A stretch of 64,000 nt of DNA from Termitidicoccus mucosus (GCF_038725785.1 NZ_CP109796.1:1364001-1428000); one strand, 5' to 3'. Counted from the stretch's first letter, positions 1 through 8,679 are shown. The notes: generated by a model not told the origin, from the letters alone. Translations and numbers: made by a program.

Positions 1-1
1 T

Positions 2-64
2 TTCAATGATTTCAGCCGGGCCTACCGCCGGCACTTCGGCAGCGCCCCGTCCCGGAAGCAATAA
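2..64 (+). CDS. AraC-family regulator, C-terminal tail (partial)
   Basis: Only the last 20 codons are inside the window. The frame reads FNDFSRAYRRHFGSAPSRKQ and stops at 62-64. The pattern F-x-x-F-S-R-x-(F/Y)-R-R-x-F-G-x-x-P-S is the signature of the second helix-turn-helix of AraC/XylS regulators, which places it at the extreme C-terminus of such a protein. The gene body lies left of the window, so its effector domain and target are unknown. It converges tail to tail with the next AraC gene, with only 19 bp between the stops. Confidence 0.75.
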   Translation, partial: FNDFSRAYRRHFGSAPSRKQ

Positions 65-83
65 CCGGGACGTCAGGCGCCTG

Positions 84-914
84 CTAATCCATCCTCCACA
101 TCTGACGCCTGAACTCGCGCGGTGTCATCCCGACCATTCGCTTGAAACAACGGCTGAAATAATACTCGTCACAAAAACCCAGCGTCTCCGCCACCATGCG
201 GTTTGAAGCCGAGGGATGGGCCAGCATGTCGCAACAGCGGTTGATGCGTAGCCGTGTCAGATGCTTGACGGGAGGCACGCCGAAGACGCGGGAAAAGCGT
301 TTGCGGAACGCCTCGTAGCCCATGCCCAGCCGGGCGGCCAGCGCGTCCCAGTCGGGCGGCTGCCGCAGTTGTTTCTCCAACAGGCGGTCCACCTCCCCGG
401 CCCATCGGCGGTCGCCCTCCTGCCGTGGCTGGCTCGACTCCCGAAAGGCGAGCACTTCGGACAACAGTTGCTGCAAGCGGCAGATTTCCTCGCAGCAGGA
501 TTTGGCGTCCCACGGCATGCGTTTGCCGGGCACGGCTTCGATTTTTCGTGCCCAGGCGGCGGCATCGTCAAGCGACAGCAAAGGCGGACGCTCGGGCAGC
601 CAGCCCGCCCTTTGCCAGGCACGGGGAATCTCCCCGGAAAACACCAGGAAAATCTCGTCCCAGCAACCGCCCGCGTCGGGACCATAGCTGTGCCAGACGC
701 CCGGATATAAAAAGAACAAGTCGCCCGCCGAAACCGGCTCGCGCGGCGTGCGGGCATCCTCGAACCATCCCCGGCCCGAGGTGACAAACACCATGCCAAA
801 ATAATCAAGTTCGCGGCGGCTTTGGGTTTCAGTTTTATGCAATGCCCCGGAAATAACCACATGCCCCGGTTGCGACCAAGGGGAAGAAAGAGGGAAAGAG
901 TGACGGGCTTTCAT
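84..914 (-). CDS. AraC-family transcriptional regulator
   Basis: A protein of 276 residues with the usual AraC layout. The N-terminal half looks like a cupin-type sensor (GMVFVTSGRGWFEDA, then SAGDLFFLYPGVWHSYGP, the typical beta-barrel with a late His/Pro turn). The C-terminal third carries two helix-turn-helix motifs, the second reading ETLGFCDEYYFSRCFKRMVG followed by MTPREFRR. The open frame extends upstream to a TTG at 941, but the ATG at 914 (MKARHSF) fits better. The gene is divergent from the Gfo/Idh-led cluster and separated from it by about 80 bp, so it is probably the local regulator, sensing a sugar or sugar acid (inference). Confidence 0.9.
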   Translation of the reverse strand: MKARHSFPLSSPWSQPGHVVISGALHKTETQSRRELDYFGMVFVTSGRGWFEDARTPREPVSAGDLFFLYPGVWHSYGPDAGGCWDEIFLVFSGEIPRAWQRAGWLPERPPLLSLDDAAAWARKIEAVPGKRMPWDAKSCCEEICRLQQLLSEVLAFRESSQPRQEGDRRWAGEVDRLLEKQLRQPPDWDALAARLGMGYEAFRKRFSRVFGVPPVKHLTRLRINRCCDMLAHPSASNRMVAETLGFCDEYYFSRCFKRMVGMTPREFRRQMWRMD

Positions 915-945
915 AAACGGATGCCATGCCAAAAAACACAAATTT

Positions 946-966
946 TGCCAATCACTCTATTCAAAA
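946..966 (-). promoter_or_regulatory. candidate AraC operator in the divergent promoter region
   Basis: Read on the minus strand this stretch contains TTGAATAGAGTGATTGGCA. The core TGAATAGAG recurs exactly upstream of the 2-hydroxyacid dehydrogenase gene (5889-5897) and as TGAATACAC upstream of the transporter gene (7192-7200). It lies between the AraC gene and the first catabolic gene, where an operator would be expected. The assignment rests only on recurrence and position. Confidence 0.3.
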
Positions 967-996
967 AAGAAGGGATTGTTTGCTTTAATCACAACG

Positions 997-2049
997 ATGA
1001 ATCCAACCCTCCACTCCGATTCCTCCAAGGCATTGCGCATGGCGTTTTTTGCCGTCGGCGGCATGGCGCTTAATCACCTGAAAGCCATCGCGCAGCGCGG
1101 TGACGTGCGTGTTGTCGCGATGTGCGACCTGAGCGAGGATGCGTTGGCCGCCGCGCGCGCCGTTCTCGCCGAGCATTACGCCCCTTCCGAGATCGCTTCC
1201 ATCCGCACGACAACAAATGCGATGGCGATGGCCGGCGACGTTGACTGCGACTGCGCCTTTCTCTCCATCCCCAACCCGGCGCGCATTCCCGTCGCAAAGC
1301 GGCTGGTTGCCCGAAGCATTCCCTTGCTCATGGAAAAGCCCGCGGCGCATTCGCTCGAAGATTTTGAGGCGCTGCTGGCCGGACAACGCAAGACCGGCGC
1401 CGTCGTCATGGTGTCGCAGAATTATCGCTACACGCCGGGCGCATTGCTGGTTCGCCGCCTGCTGCGGCAGGGAGAGGTTGGGAAGGTCGAGACCGTTGCC
1501 GGCTTGTTTCTTCGGAATCATCTCAAGGCGAGCCGATTCTACTACGGGAAACTGCCGGGACCGGTGCCATTTCGCATCGAGATGGTCATCCATCACATGG
1601 ATATGGTGGCCGCATGGCTTGGCGCCTCTCCCGAGCGTGTTGCCGCCGACGGATTCCGCACGCCGATCTCTTGGGGCGTGGGGGATACCGGTTGCGATGT
1701 TCTGGCCCGCTTTAGCAACGGAGCGCGGCTGAATTATCATGGCGACTGGAGCGCCGCGTCCTCCGTGACGGGATGGAACGGCCAATGGACCGTCACCGGG
1801 TCGATGGGCGTTCTCACATGGCAGGGCGAAAACCGGGTTTGCCTGAGACGCAGGCACGCCGATCCCTTCTGTGACGATGGCGAATGGGTCGAATTCCAGG
1901 CCGCCCGAAGCGAGGATTCACTGACAGCGATTCACACGGAATTTTTCACCGCGTTGCACGAAGGCCGGATGCCCGAATCGAGTCTGGAGGAAAACGCCGC
2001 GTCCTTCCGCCTCTGTCTTCAGGCCGCCACACAAAACATCCTGCGTTAA
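997..2049 (+). CDS. Gfo/Idh/MocA-family oxidoreductase
   Basis: About 350 residues, normal length for the family. The N-terminus MAFFAVGGMALNHLKAIAQ is a Rossmann start with a variant glycine motif, followed by the strand VVAMCDLSE that ends the first beta-alpha-beta unit. The segment LLMEKPAAHSLEDFE contains the family EKP motif (the Lys is catalytic in relatives). The second half, with RIEMVIHHMDMVAAWLG, matches the alpha/beta substrate domain. It probably oxidises or reduces a sugar, sugar acid or inositol using NAD(P). The frame opens at a TTG at 976; the ATG at 997 (MNPTLHS) is chosen, and a later ATG at 1039 is possible. It heads the rightward cluster, 19 bp before the next gene. Confidence 0.88.
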   Translation: MNPTLHSDSSKALRMAFFAVGGMALNHLKAIAQRGDVRVVAMCDLSEDALAAARAVLAEHYAPSEIASIRTTTNAMAMAGDVDCDCAFLSIPNPARIPVAKRLVARSIPLLMEKPAAHSLEDFEALLAGQRKTGAVVMVSQNYRYTPGALLVRRLLRQGEVGKVETVAGLFLRNHLKASRFYYGKLPGPVPFRIEMVIHHMDMVAAWLGASPERVAADGFRTPISWGVGDTGCDVLARFSNGARLNYHGDWSAASSVTGWNGQWTVTGSMGVLTWQGENRVCLRRRHADPFCDDGEWVEFQAARSEDSLTAIHTEFFTALHEGRMPESSLEENAASFRLCLQAATQNILR

Positions 2050-2068
2050 CTTTCTACCGCCGCCATAC

Positions 2069-2938
2069 ATGAAAACCACCCGCTGGGAATATTCCACCGG
2101 ACGCATCGAAGGATTCTTTGAATCCGACGGTCTCCATTTGAAAAACGAATCGCGCGACACCAAAGACGGTGCGCTCATCGGCCAGCTGCTGCTGCCTTAC
2201 CGCCTGCTGTCCCGTGACGGCTGGCATGGGGAAGGACGTGAAACGCCTCATGCGATGGCCGTGCTCGACAACGGGATCGAATGCCGCTGGCCCGCCTCGC
2301 TCGCGCATCCTGCCGACCTGACAATCCGCACCACGCTGGGCGGCGAAGGCGTGTTCGATGTTTCGATACGGATCGAAGCCCGCCACGGGTTCCGGGATTA
2401 CGAGTTGTTTTATTCGAATTACTTTGACCGCATTTCCCGAAGTCTCCACGGCGGCGCCTATGTGGCCTCGTTGCCCGCCGAGAAGCCCGTTGTCCCCGGC
2501 TGGACCCAAGTGTTTCCCGGCGCCAATCCGATCTTTCGCGAAATGTATATCGCCTTCCCGCGCGACGAGCACGGCGCCGCCCTCATTTGCGATGGACGCT
2601 GGCAGCGCGGGCGGCATTTCACCCGTTTTGCGCCCTGCCGTTATTACGCTGAGCCCATTGGATTTTATCACAATCCCGGCACCGGGCTGGCTGTCTCCAT
2701 GATGGCCTCGCGCGAGGACTGTTACTCGGTCAGCATGGCCTACCGGGCCGATGATCCACATGACAAGGTGGGCCAGCACTGCTCGCTTTACCTGTCGCTT
2801 TTTGGCCGCGACATCCAGCCCGGCGAAACGGCGAACGCACGACTGCGCATGGTGGCCGATGACAGCGGCGCGGATGCCACCCGGCATTTTGCGCACTTCG
2901 AGGAGTTCTCGAACAGCATCGAGACAAACGCCTCCTGA
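2069..2938 (+). CDS. conserved-looking protein of unknown function in a sugar cluster
   Basis: 289 residues, no signal peptide, no membrane segment. I do not recognise the family. The sequence is rich in aromatic residues and alternating beta-strand patterns (LTIRTTLGGEGVFDVSIRIEA, GFRDYELFYSNYFDRI, HCSLYLSLFGRDI), which suggests a beta-sandwich like those of sugar mutarotases or carbohydrate-binding enzymes, but no catalytic signature is visible. It lies 19 bp after the oxidoreductase gene and 3 bp before the next epimerase gene, so it is almost certainly co-transcribed and acts in the same pathway. A role in sugar binding or isomerisation is only a guess. Confidence 0.7.
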   Translation: MKTTRWEYSTGRIEGFFESDGLHLKNESRDTKDGALIGQLLLPYRLLSRDGWHGEGRETPHAMAVLDNGIECRWPASLAHPADLTIRTTLGGEGVFDVSIRIEARHGFRDYELFYSNYFDRISRSLHGGAYVASLPAEKPVVPGWTQVFPGANPIFREMYIAFPRDEHGAALICDGRWQRGRHFTRFAPCRYYAEPIGFYHNPGTGLAVSMMASREDCYSVSMAYRADDPHDKVGQHCSLYLSLFGRDIQPGETANARLRMVADDSGADATRHFAHFEEFSNSIETNAS

Positions 2939-2941
2939 CCC

Positions 2942-3766
2942 ATGAAAATCGGCATCAACTTGATGCTCTTCGGAGCCACGCCGGAAGCGTGGCCTGATGA
3001 TCTTCCGCGCCTCCTCAGCGCCGCCGGAGCCGATTGGATCGAGGTGCCGACTTTCGATCCCAAGCCGTCCGCCTTTGCCGGGATCGCCAAGTGTCTTCGC
3101 GATTTGAACCTGGGAGTCTCGGTATCCAGCGCGTTGCCCGCGGGTGTTTCCGCAGTCGCGGATCGAAATGCCGCCGGCCGCTGGAGCGATTTCCTGAGCC
3201 GGCTGGCCGACACCGCGCACGCACTCGGAGCGGACCTGGCCATCGGTCCGCTTTATCACCCCGTAGGCGAGTTCGCATCCGGCGCGCAGGCCGATCTGCA
3301 CGCCCGGCTGGCCCAGCGCCTCGCGGGCTGGCGGTCTCCGGCTCCTGTTCGTTTCGCACTTGAACCGCTCAACCGTTTCGAGACCAACGTGCTCAACCTA
3401 TGCGCGGACGGCGCCCGCGTCATCGATGCAGCCGGCAATCAGGAGTTCGGCCTCATGGCCGACACATTTCACATGCATATTGAGGAACGCGACCCCATCG
3501 CGGCTTTCCGCGAACTGGGTTCCCGCTGCCTGCACTTTCATGCAAGCGAAAACGACCGGGGCGCGATCGGCTCAGGCCAGATCAACTGGTCCGCATGGTT
3601 TGCCGCCATCCGTGCGCGCGAACTCCCTGTTGTCGTCGCCGAATGTTTCTCGGCCGGGCTCGGCGAACTCGCAGCAGCCACGCGCATCTGGCGCGACGTC
3701 GCCGGCATCCCGGAAGACTGTGCATCCCGGTCACTCTCGTTTCTCCGCAATCACCTCACCGCATAA
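2942..3766 (+). CDS. TIM-barrel sugar epimerase/isomerase (D-tagatose/psicose 3-epimerase-like)
   Basis: 274 residues. Four spaced positions match the metal-binding and catalytic residues of the ketose 3-epimerase branch of the xylose-isomerase-like TIM barrels: Glu in ALEPLNRFETN, Asp in LMADTFHMHIEERD, His in CLHFHASENDRG and Glu in VVVAECFSAG. The LNRFETN and DTFHM-IEE motifs are typical of D-tagatose/D-psicose 3-epimerases, which use Mn or Co to invert C3 of ketoses. The start at 2942 follows the previous stop by 3 bp. Cytoplasmic. The substrate could also be a related keto-sugar or inosose. Confidence 0.85.
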   Translation: MKIGINLMLFGATPEAWPDDLPRLLSAAGADWIEVPTFDPKPSAFAGIAKCLRDLNLGVSVSSALPAGVSAVADRNAAGRWSDFLSRLADTAHALGADLAIGPLYHPVGEFASGAQADLHARLAQRLAGWRSPAPVRFALEPLNRFETNVLNLCADGARVIDAAGNQEFGLMADTFHMHIEERDPIAAFRELGSRCLHFHASENDRGAIGSGQINWSAWFAAIRARELPVVVAECFSAGLGELAAATRIWRDVAGIPEDCASRSLSFLRNHLTA

Positions 3767-3777
3767 TAATAAACACC

Positions 3778-4650
3778 ATGAAAATAGGATTCCATACCGA
3801 CGCCTTCAATACGGCTTTTGTCTCTTTCCGCCATGCAGTGGACTGGGCCTCCCGCAATAATGTTCATAATATTGAATGCGGGTTGCTCGGCGGCGTGAGC
3901 TGGATACACGGGCTCGGCTACCAGCCCCACGTCGGATTGCACGAAGATCCGAGGGAGTTGCTCGAATATATGGCGGAGCGCAGCGTTTCCTTTTCCCAGA
4001 TTGACGCCGCCTATCCCTTGTCCGGATTCGACGGTCTCACTCATGGCGTCGCCTATATTGAAAAAGCCATTCCCTGGACGTCGCATGCCGGCTGTCCCTT
4101 TATCGACACGACGGACGGCCTGCACAAACCCGCCGGGGTGGAAGAGGAAGACTCAATGCAATGGATGGCGCTTGCCTATCGGCGGATTGTGTCTGTCGCC
4201 GGCCGCTATGGTATTGGCATCAATATTGAGCCGCACGGCTATTTCACAACCAAACCTCATTTCGTGGAACGCATGCTTGACTTCGTGGACAGCCCGCTGC
4301 TCGGCCTGAACATGGATACGGGCAATACATTCATCGCCGGCGAGGACCCCGTGGCCTATTTGGGAAAATTCATCACGCGTGTTCGCCACGTGCATGTGAA
4401 AGACGTGTCCCCATCGCTTGCCGCCGCCGCGCGCGGAGAACAAACCGGCATCGCACTGAGCCATTGCGCATTGGGCGAAGGGGCCAATGCAAACAACATC
4501 CGCGAATGCCTCCGTTTACTCCATGCGCACGGCTATCAGGGGACGCTTAGCATTGAGTGTGAAGGGCAGTCCGGCCCGATGCTTGCCGCGTCGCTCGCAT
4601 GGCTGCGCAAGACACTCGCGGAACTCGGCATCCCTGACGAAACGGCCTGA
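3778..4650 (+). CDS. sugar phosphate isomerase/epimerase family protein (TIM barrel)
   Basis: 290 residues starting at the ATG at 3778 (MKIGFHTDAF), although the frame is open further upstream inside the previous gene. Metal-ligand positions of the xylose-isomerase-like superfamily are visible: Glu in GININIEPHGYF, Asp in GLNMDTGNTFIAGEDP, His in RHVHVKDV and Glu in TLSIECEG. Family members isomerise or epimerise sugars or dehydrate inosose. It is a separate branch from the neighbouring epimerase because it has the MDTGN and HVHVKDV motifs instead of DTFHM. The exact reaction cannot be read from sequence. Confidence 0.85.
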   Translation: MKIGFHTDAFNTAFVSFRHAVDWASRNNVHNIECGLLGGVSWIHGLGYQPHVGLHEDPRELLEYMAERSVSFSQIDAAYPLSGFDGLTHGVAYIEKAIPWTSHAGCPFIDTTDGLHKPAGVEEEDSMQWMALAYRRIVSVAGRYGIGINIEPHGYFTTKPHFVERMLDFVDSPLLGLNMDTGNTFIAGEDPVAYLGKFITRVRHVHVKDVSPSLAAAARGEQTGIALSHCALGEGANANNIRECLRLLHAHGYQGTLSIECEGQSGPMLAASLAWLRKTLAELGIPDETA

Positions 4651-4741
4651 CCCCAGACTCTCCCAATGCGCTTCTTGGCTGGCGCGCCCTCCTCGGACGA
4701 GGGGAACATGCCTCATCTGCAAATAAACAGGATAAAAACAC

Positions 4742-5839
4742 ATGAATTCACTGGAAAATTTCCGCGCGATGATGAACCCGGGCCGCGGTGAAACACTCCC
4801 GCAATGGCTCCCTTTCGACCTGCCCGTGACGCCACCCATCGCCGACCGCATCGAGGCCCGTTTCGGCACGCGCGACGCGGCGCAGGCGTTCGACCTGGAT
4901 TTCCGTTACTGCGGCCCGCAACTCGCCGATGACCCGGAGCGCTGGCGCGCCGCCTTCGCCGCCCAAGGCATATCCCTGCCGCCCGATGCCGAGCTTCGCC
5001 CGATCGGCGCCGTCCTCGTTCCCCCCGCCCAGGCCGCCCACGATGGCGCCTATCACCTGCGCGAGAAATTCTACCCGCTGGCCTCCGTCACCACGGTCGG
5101 GCAACTGCGCTCGCTGCCCTGGCCCGATTTGGACACGGCGCTGACTGCGGGCACGCTCGCCGAGGATGTCGCCGCCATTCACGCCGCCGGCAAGGTCGCC
5201 GTTTGCAACATGGAAGTCACCGTCTTCGAATCCGCCTGGTATCGGCGCGGCATGGATGTGCTGTTCGAGGACCTGATCGAAGGCAATGAAATCGGCGCAT
5301 GGCTGCTGGACTGGTTCACCGAGTTTTCCGTGCGGCGCGCGCGTCTGGTGGCGCGGGCCGGCGTGGATGTCGTGGGGCTGGGGGACGACGTGGGCACGCA
5401 GCGCGGCATGATGATGTCAGTCCCTTTCTGGCGGCAGCACCTCAAACCGCGACTCAAGCGCGTGATTGACGCCCTGCGCGAAAACCAGACGCGCCCGCTG
5501 TGGGTCCGTTATCATTCCGACGGCGACATCCGGTCGGTCATTGACGAACTGGTCGAGATCGGCGTGGACATTTTGAACCCCGTGCAACCCGAATGCCTCC
5601 CGCCCGCCGAGGTGATTGCGGCACACAAGCACCATCTCAAATTCTGGGGCATGGTGGGCACGCAGACGACGATGCCGTTTGGCACACCCGACGAGGTGCG
5701 CGCGGTGGTGGCGGAGTGCGCGCGGTTCGCACGCGAGGGCGCGGGAATTGTCGTCGCGCCGACGCACGTCCTCGAACCGGACGTGCCTTGGGAAAACATC
5801 GAGGCGCTGGCGGACGCCGTCCGCGCCGCGCGACTCTGA
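4742..5839 (+). CDS. uroporphyrinogen decarboxylase-family protein
   Basis: 365 residues with the URO-D / methyltransferase TIM-barrel pattern: RMMN-like N-terminus (ENFRAMMNPGRGETLPQWLPFD), VVGLGDDVGTQRGMMMSVPFWRQHLKPRLKRVID in the middle, RYHSDGDIRSVIDELVEIGVDILNPVQPE and a C-terminal KFWGMVGTQTTMPFGTPDEV. In true haem enzymes this fold decarboxylates uroporphyrinogen III. The family also contains corrinoid-dependent methyltransferases, and many paralogues sit in sugar gene clusters of Planctomycetota, Verrucomicrobiota and Lentisphaerota with no known reaction. The context here (oxidoreductase, epimerases, transporter, no haem genes) argues against haem synthesis. It begins 91 bp after the previous gene. 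Confidence 0.82.
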   Translation: MNSLENFRAMMNPGRGETLPQWLPFDLPVTPPIADRIEARFGTRDAAQAFDLDFRYCGPQLADDPERWRAAFAAQGISLPPDAELRPIGAVLVPPAQAAHDGAYHLREKFYPLASVTTVGQLRSLPWPDLDTALTAGTLAEDVAAIHAAGKVAVCNMEVTVFESAWYRRGMDVLFEDLIEGNEIGAWLLDWFTEFSVRRARLVARAGVDVVGLGDDVGTQRGMMMSVPFWRQHLKPRLKRVIDALRENQTRPLWVRYHSDGDIRSVIDELVEIGVDILNPVQPECLPPAEVIAAHKHHLKFWGMVGTQTTMPFGTPDEVRAVVAECARFAREGAGIVVAPTHVLEPDVPWENIEALADAVRAARL

Positions 5840-5878
5840 GTCGCCGCCGTATGCCGGGATGGTCCGCCTTCCCTCGTA

Positions 5879-5908
5879 TTCTCTTGAATGAATAGAGCAG
5901 GACTTGCC
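5879..5908 (+). repeat. intergenic repeat copy A, possible operator
   Basis: This stretch begins TTCTCTTGAATGAATAGAG and matches 7182-7211 at about 24 of 30 positions when aligned by eye. It lies in the gap between the UroD-like and dehydrogenase genes. The shared core TGAATAGAG is also present on the minus strand of the divergent promoter region near 957-965. The pattern suggests a regulator-binding site repeated in front of selected genes of the cluster, or a small dispersed repeat. Confidence 0.4.
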
Positions 5909-5974
5909 CCGCATCGCAGGCATGAACATGTCTCGTGCTCCCTGCACAGCCTGCCTGTTTCACAACGCCACATC

Positions 5975-7087
5975 ATGCAATCCGCCCGCGCGCCACTTGT
6001 CACGCCAGCCACCCGTTCCCTCCATCGCTTTAGCGCCGATGACCATCGCTGCCGCATCGTCGCCGTCCTTTCCCCATTCGAGCTTGCGCATTTTTTCCCG
6101 GATGGACTGGGCGAAGCCGCGTCCGCGCATGGATTGCCGGAAATCATCCTGCGCCCCGTGCCTGAAAAAAACACCGAGCCCTGGGCGTGGGGTGAATTTC
6201 TGGAACAAGAACGTCCCGATGTCCTCATCGGCGGCTGGGACATGCCCGGGCTGCCCGCTCCGGATGAGGAGGGGCGCGGAGGCTGCCAAGCCATCCCGAA
6301 ACAACTCTGGCCCGGCTATGTATGTTTCCTCACCGGCACCCTGCGCAAAAAAATCCCCCGCTGCTGGATCGAGCAGGGGCTGCTGGTCTCCAACTGGGGC
6401 GATTCCATCAGCCGCACCGTGGCCGAGTCCGCGCTCATGTTGATTCTCGGCGCGCTTCGCTGCGTGGCCGCCAACCAGCACAATCTTCACCAGGACGGCG
6501 GCTGGAAACTCCCGCACCGCCCCGAGCAGAGTCTCTTCGGGCGCCGGGTCGGATTTCACGGTTTCGGGCGGGTGGCGCAGGCGCTGACCCGCCTGCTGCA
6601 ACCCTTCGGGGTTTCGCTGCGCACCTTCGCCCCCGGCACGCCGGAATCGGCATTTTTTGAATACGACGTGCACACATGCGCCACGATCGAGGAATTGTTT
6701 TCGTCCTCCGACGTGCTCGTGGAACTTGCCCCGCTTAATGACCACACCCAGGGGATTGTGGGGCGCGAACTTCTGGAACTGCTTCCGGAGGGCGCGGTGT
6801 TCGTGAACACAGGGCGCGGGCAGGTGGTGCGCGAAGCCGAGCTGCTCGAAGTCGCGCTCGCCCGCCGCCTCCGCGTGGCGCTCGATGTATTCGAGACCGA
6901 GCCGTTGCCGGCGGACTCGCCCCTGCGCGCGCACCCGGAGATTCTCCTTATGCCGCATCAAGGCGGCCCCACGCTCGACCGTTGCCGTGATGCCGGCGAT
7001 TTTGCCCTCCGCCAAGTCGCCGCCTGGCTGCGCGGCGAGACTCCCTCCGCCATCATCACCCTGCCCGTGTGGGATATGTCGTCCTGA
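5975..7087 (+). CDS. D-isomer-specific 2-hydroxyacid dehydrogenase
   Basis: About 370 residues from the ATG at 5975 (MQSARAPL). The frame opens at 5888, but the extra residues are unlike the family. The NAD-binding Rossmann unit is GRRVGFHGFGRVAQALTRLL. The catalytic triad is visible: Arg in VFVNTGRGQVV, Glu in DVFETEPLP and His in LMPHQGGPT. These enzymes reduce 2-oxoacids to D-2-hydroxyacids or the reverse in the cytoplasm. The MPHQGG form differs from the commoner TPHIGG but keeps the His. It probably handles a sugar-acid intermediate of the cluster (inference). Confidence 0.88.
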   Translation: MQSARAPLVTPATRSLHRFSADDHRCRIVAVLSPFELAHFFPDGLGEAASAHGLPEIILRPVPEKNTEPWAWGEFLEQERPDVLIGGWDMPGLPAPDEEGRGGCQAIPKQLWPGYVCFLTGTLRKKIPRCWIEQGLLVSNWGDSISRTVAESALMLILGALRCVAANQHNLHQDGGWKLPHRPEQSLFGRRVGFHGFGRVAQALTRLLQPFGVSLRTFAPGTPESAFFEYDVHTCATIEELFSSSDVLVELAPLNDHTQGIVGRELLELLPEGAVFVNTGRGQVVREAELLEVALARRLRVALDVFETEPLPADSPLRAHPEILLMPHQGGPTLDRCRDAGDFALRQVAAWLRGETPSAIITLPVWDMSS

Positions 7088-7181
7088 CCGCCACCGCCGG
7101 CTCAATTCGAATTGCGGACTCCGGAGAAACATCAGGATCGGGAAGCGCGCGCGTCCTGCGGCGGGTTTCCAGAGAGGTCTG

Positions 7182-7211
7182 TTCTCTTGAGTGAATACAC
7201 CAGACTTTGCC
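7182..7211 (+). repeat. intergenic repeat copy B, possible operator
   Basis: Begins TTCTCTTGAGTGAATACACC and is the second copy of the element at 5879-5908, differing at about six positions. It lies about 60 bp before the GTG chosen as the transporter start, so the repeat is upstream of the coding region. Confidence 0.4.
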
Positions 7212-7272
7212 TCCCTCGCGACAAGGCATCAAGCATGGTTCCGCCATCCAGACAGCAGCCCCCTTCCCTTCC

Positions 7273-8679
7273 GTGAGCGACCAAACCGCCAACAAACCCC
7301 CAGCCGCCACGCCCGCCAGAATCTGGCGCACCGGCACCCTTGTCTATACTTCCGCCGGGCTGGCCGCGCTTTTCTTCTGGCTGCTGCTGGGAGACTTCGC
7401 GTGGTCCATGCGCGACCGCTCCGTGGCGCCGATGGCGCAGTGGTATCTGAACCACCTCGGCGTCTCCAGCCTGCTGTTCGGGCTGCTCATCAGCTCGCTG
7501 CCGGCGGCGCTCGGCCTCGTGCTCGGGCCGATCATCAGCGTGAAGTCCGACCGGCACCGCGGCCCCCGCGGGAGGCGCGTCCCGTTCCTGCTCGTCACCA
7601 CTCCCATTGCCGCGCTGGGCATGATCGGGCTGGGGCTCACGCCGCTCATCGCGCGCGGCGTGCATGCGCTGTTTCCAGGGGCGGGCGAGACAGCGTCAGC
7701 CATCGTGTGCTTCGCCGTGTTCTGGACCGCCTGGGAATTCGGCACTATCGCGAGCAAATCCGTTTTCGGAGGGCTGATCAACGACGTGGTGCCCAAGCCG
7801 CTGCTCGGACGCTTTTACGGCCTGTTCCGCGCCATCGGCCTGCTTGACGGAATGGTGTTCAACTTCTGGATCATGGGTTTGGTGCCGGCGCACTTCACCC
7901 TGATTTTGTGCGCCATCGGCGCCTTCTACGGCATCACTTTCATGTGGGTCTGCCTCAAGGTGCGCGAGGGCGGTTACCCGCCGTCCGAGGTGGGCGATGG
8001 CAACGGTGGCGGCGTCCCCGAAGGGCTCGCCGGCTGGGCGCGGCGCGGTGTCGCGGAGACGCGGCGGTATTGCCGCGAATGCTTCACCCAGTCGTATTAT
8101 CTGGCTGTGTTCGCGATGCTGATGCTCGCGGGCGTGACGCAGGCGCCGGTCAATGTGTTCACCATCCCGCAGGCGCGCAGCCTAGGCGTGGACATGGATC
8201 TTTACGGAAAACACGTGGCATTGTCGTTTCTCATCTCCCTGTGCCTGTCCTTTTTCCTTGGCTGGCTGGCGGACAAGTTTCATCCGCTGCGCGTGGTGAT
8301 GGCCACGCTGGCCGGCTATGCGGCGGTCGCGCTCTGGGGCGGCCTTTGCGCCACCACGCCGGGGACTTTCCTCGCCGCGTGGGTGATGCACAGCGTGCTG
8401 GGTGGCGCCTATATCACGAGTGCGGCGTCGCTGGGCCAGCGGTTATTCCCGCACTCGCGCTTCGCGCAATTCGCCTCGGCGGGCGAGGTGTTTGTCGCCG
8501 TTGCCAGCATGGTGGTCGCGCCGGCGGTCGGAACGCTGATCGACGCGTCGGGCCAAAACTACCGGCTGACTTTTTTCGCGGGCGGCCTTTTGGCCCTCGG
8601 CGCGCTTTCCTGCGCGTTTTATGTCCACGCCCGCTTCAAAAAACTCGGCGGCCCCGCAAACTATATCGCCCCGGAATAA
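7273..8679 (+). CDS. MFS sugar transporter (GPH/SLC45-like)
   Basis: About 468 residues from the GTG at 7273; a TTG at 7207 would add 22 poorly conserved-looking residues. Around twelve hydrophobic segments can be counted, the first near AGLAALFFWLLLGDFAW. After the second or third helix comes SDRHRGPRGRRVPFLL, the D-R-x-x-x-P-x-G-R-R-x-P-F-L loop of the glycoside-pentoside-hexuronide and SLC45 sugar carriers. A central loop of charged and glycine-rich residues (about 240-280) divides the two halves. It is an inner-membrane symporter, most likely for the sugar processed by the surrounding enzymes. Confidence 0.88.
   Translation: MSDQTANKPPAATPARIWRTGTLVYTSAGLAALFFWLLLGDFAWSMRDRSVAPMAQWYLNHLGVSSLLFGLLISSLPAALGLVLGPIISVKSDRHRGPRGRRVPFLLVTTPIAALGMIGLGLTPLIARGVHALFPGAGETASAIVCFAVFWTAWEFGTIASKSVFGGLINDVVPKPLLGRFYGLFRAIGLLDGMVFNFWIMGLVPAHFTLILCAIGAFYGITFMWVCLKVREGGYPPSEVGDGNGGGVPEGLAGWARRGVAETRRYCRECFTQSYYLAVFAMLMLAGVTQAPVNVFTIPQARSLGVDMDLYGKHVALSFLISLCLSFFLGWLADKFHPLRVVMATLAGYAAVALWGGLCATTPGTFLAAWVMHSVLGGAYITSAASLGQRLFPHSRFAQFASAGEVFVAVASMVVAPAVGTLIDASGQNYRLTFFAGGLLALGALSCAFYVHARFKKLGGPANYIAPE

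Noticed and set aside
2054-3301. 415-codon minus-strand frame opposite the unknown and epimerase genes
   Set aside because: No domain, no start signal, and the plus-strand genes show metal-site motifs and tight operon spacing.
4651-4741. Small hairpin CCTCGGACGAGG before the UroD-like gene
   Set aside because: Only five base pairs with a two-base loop in GC-rich DNA; chance is a sufficient explanation.
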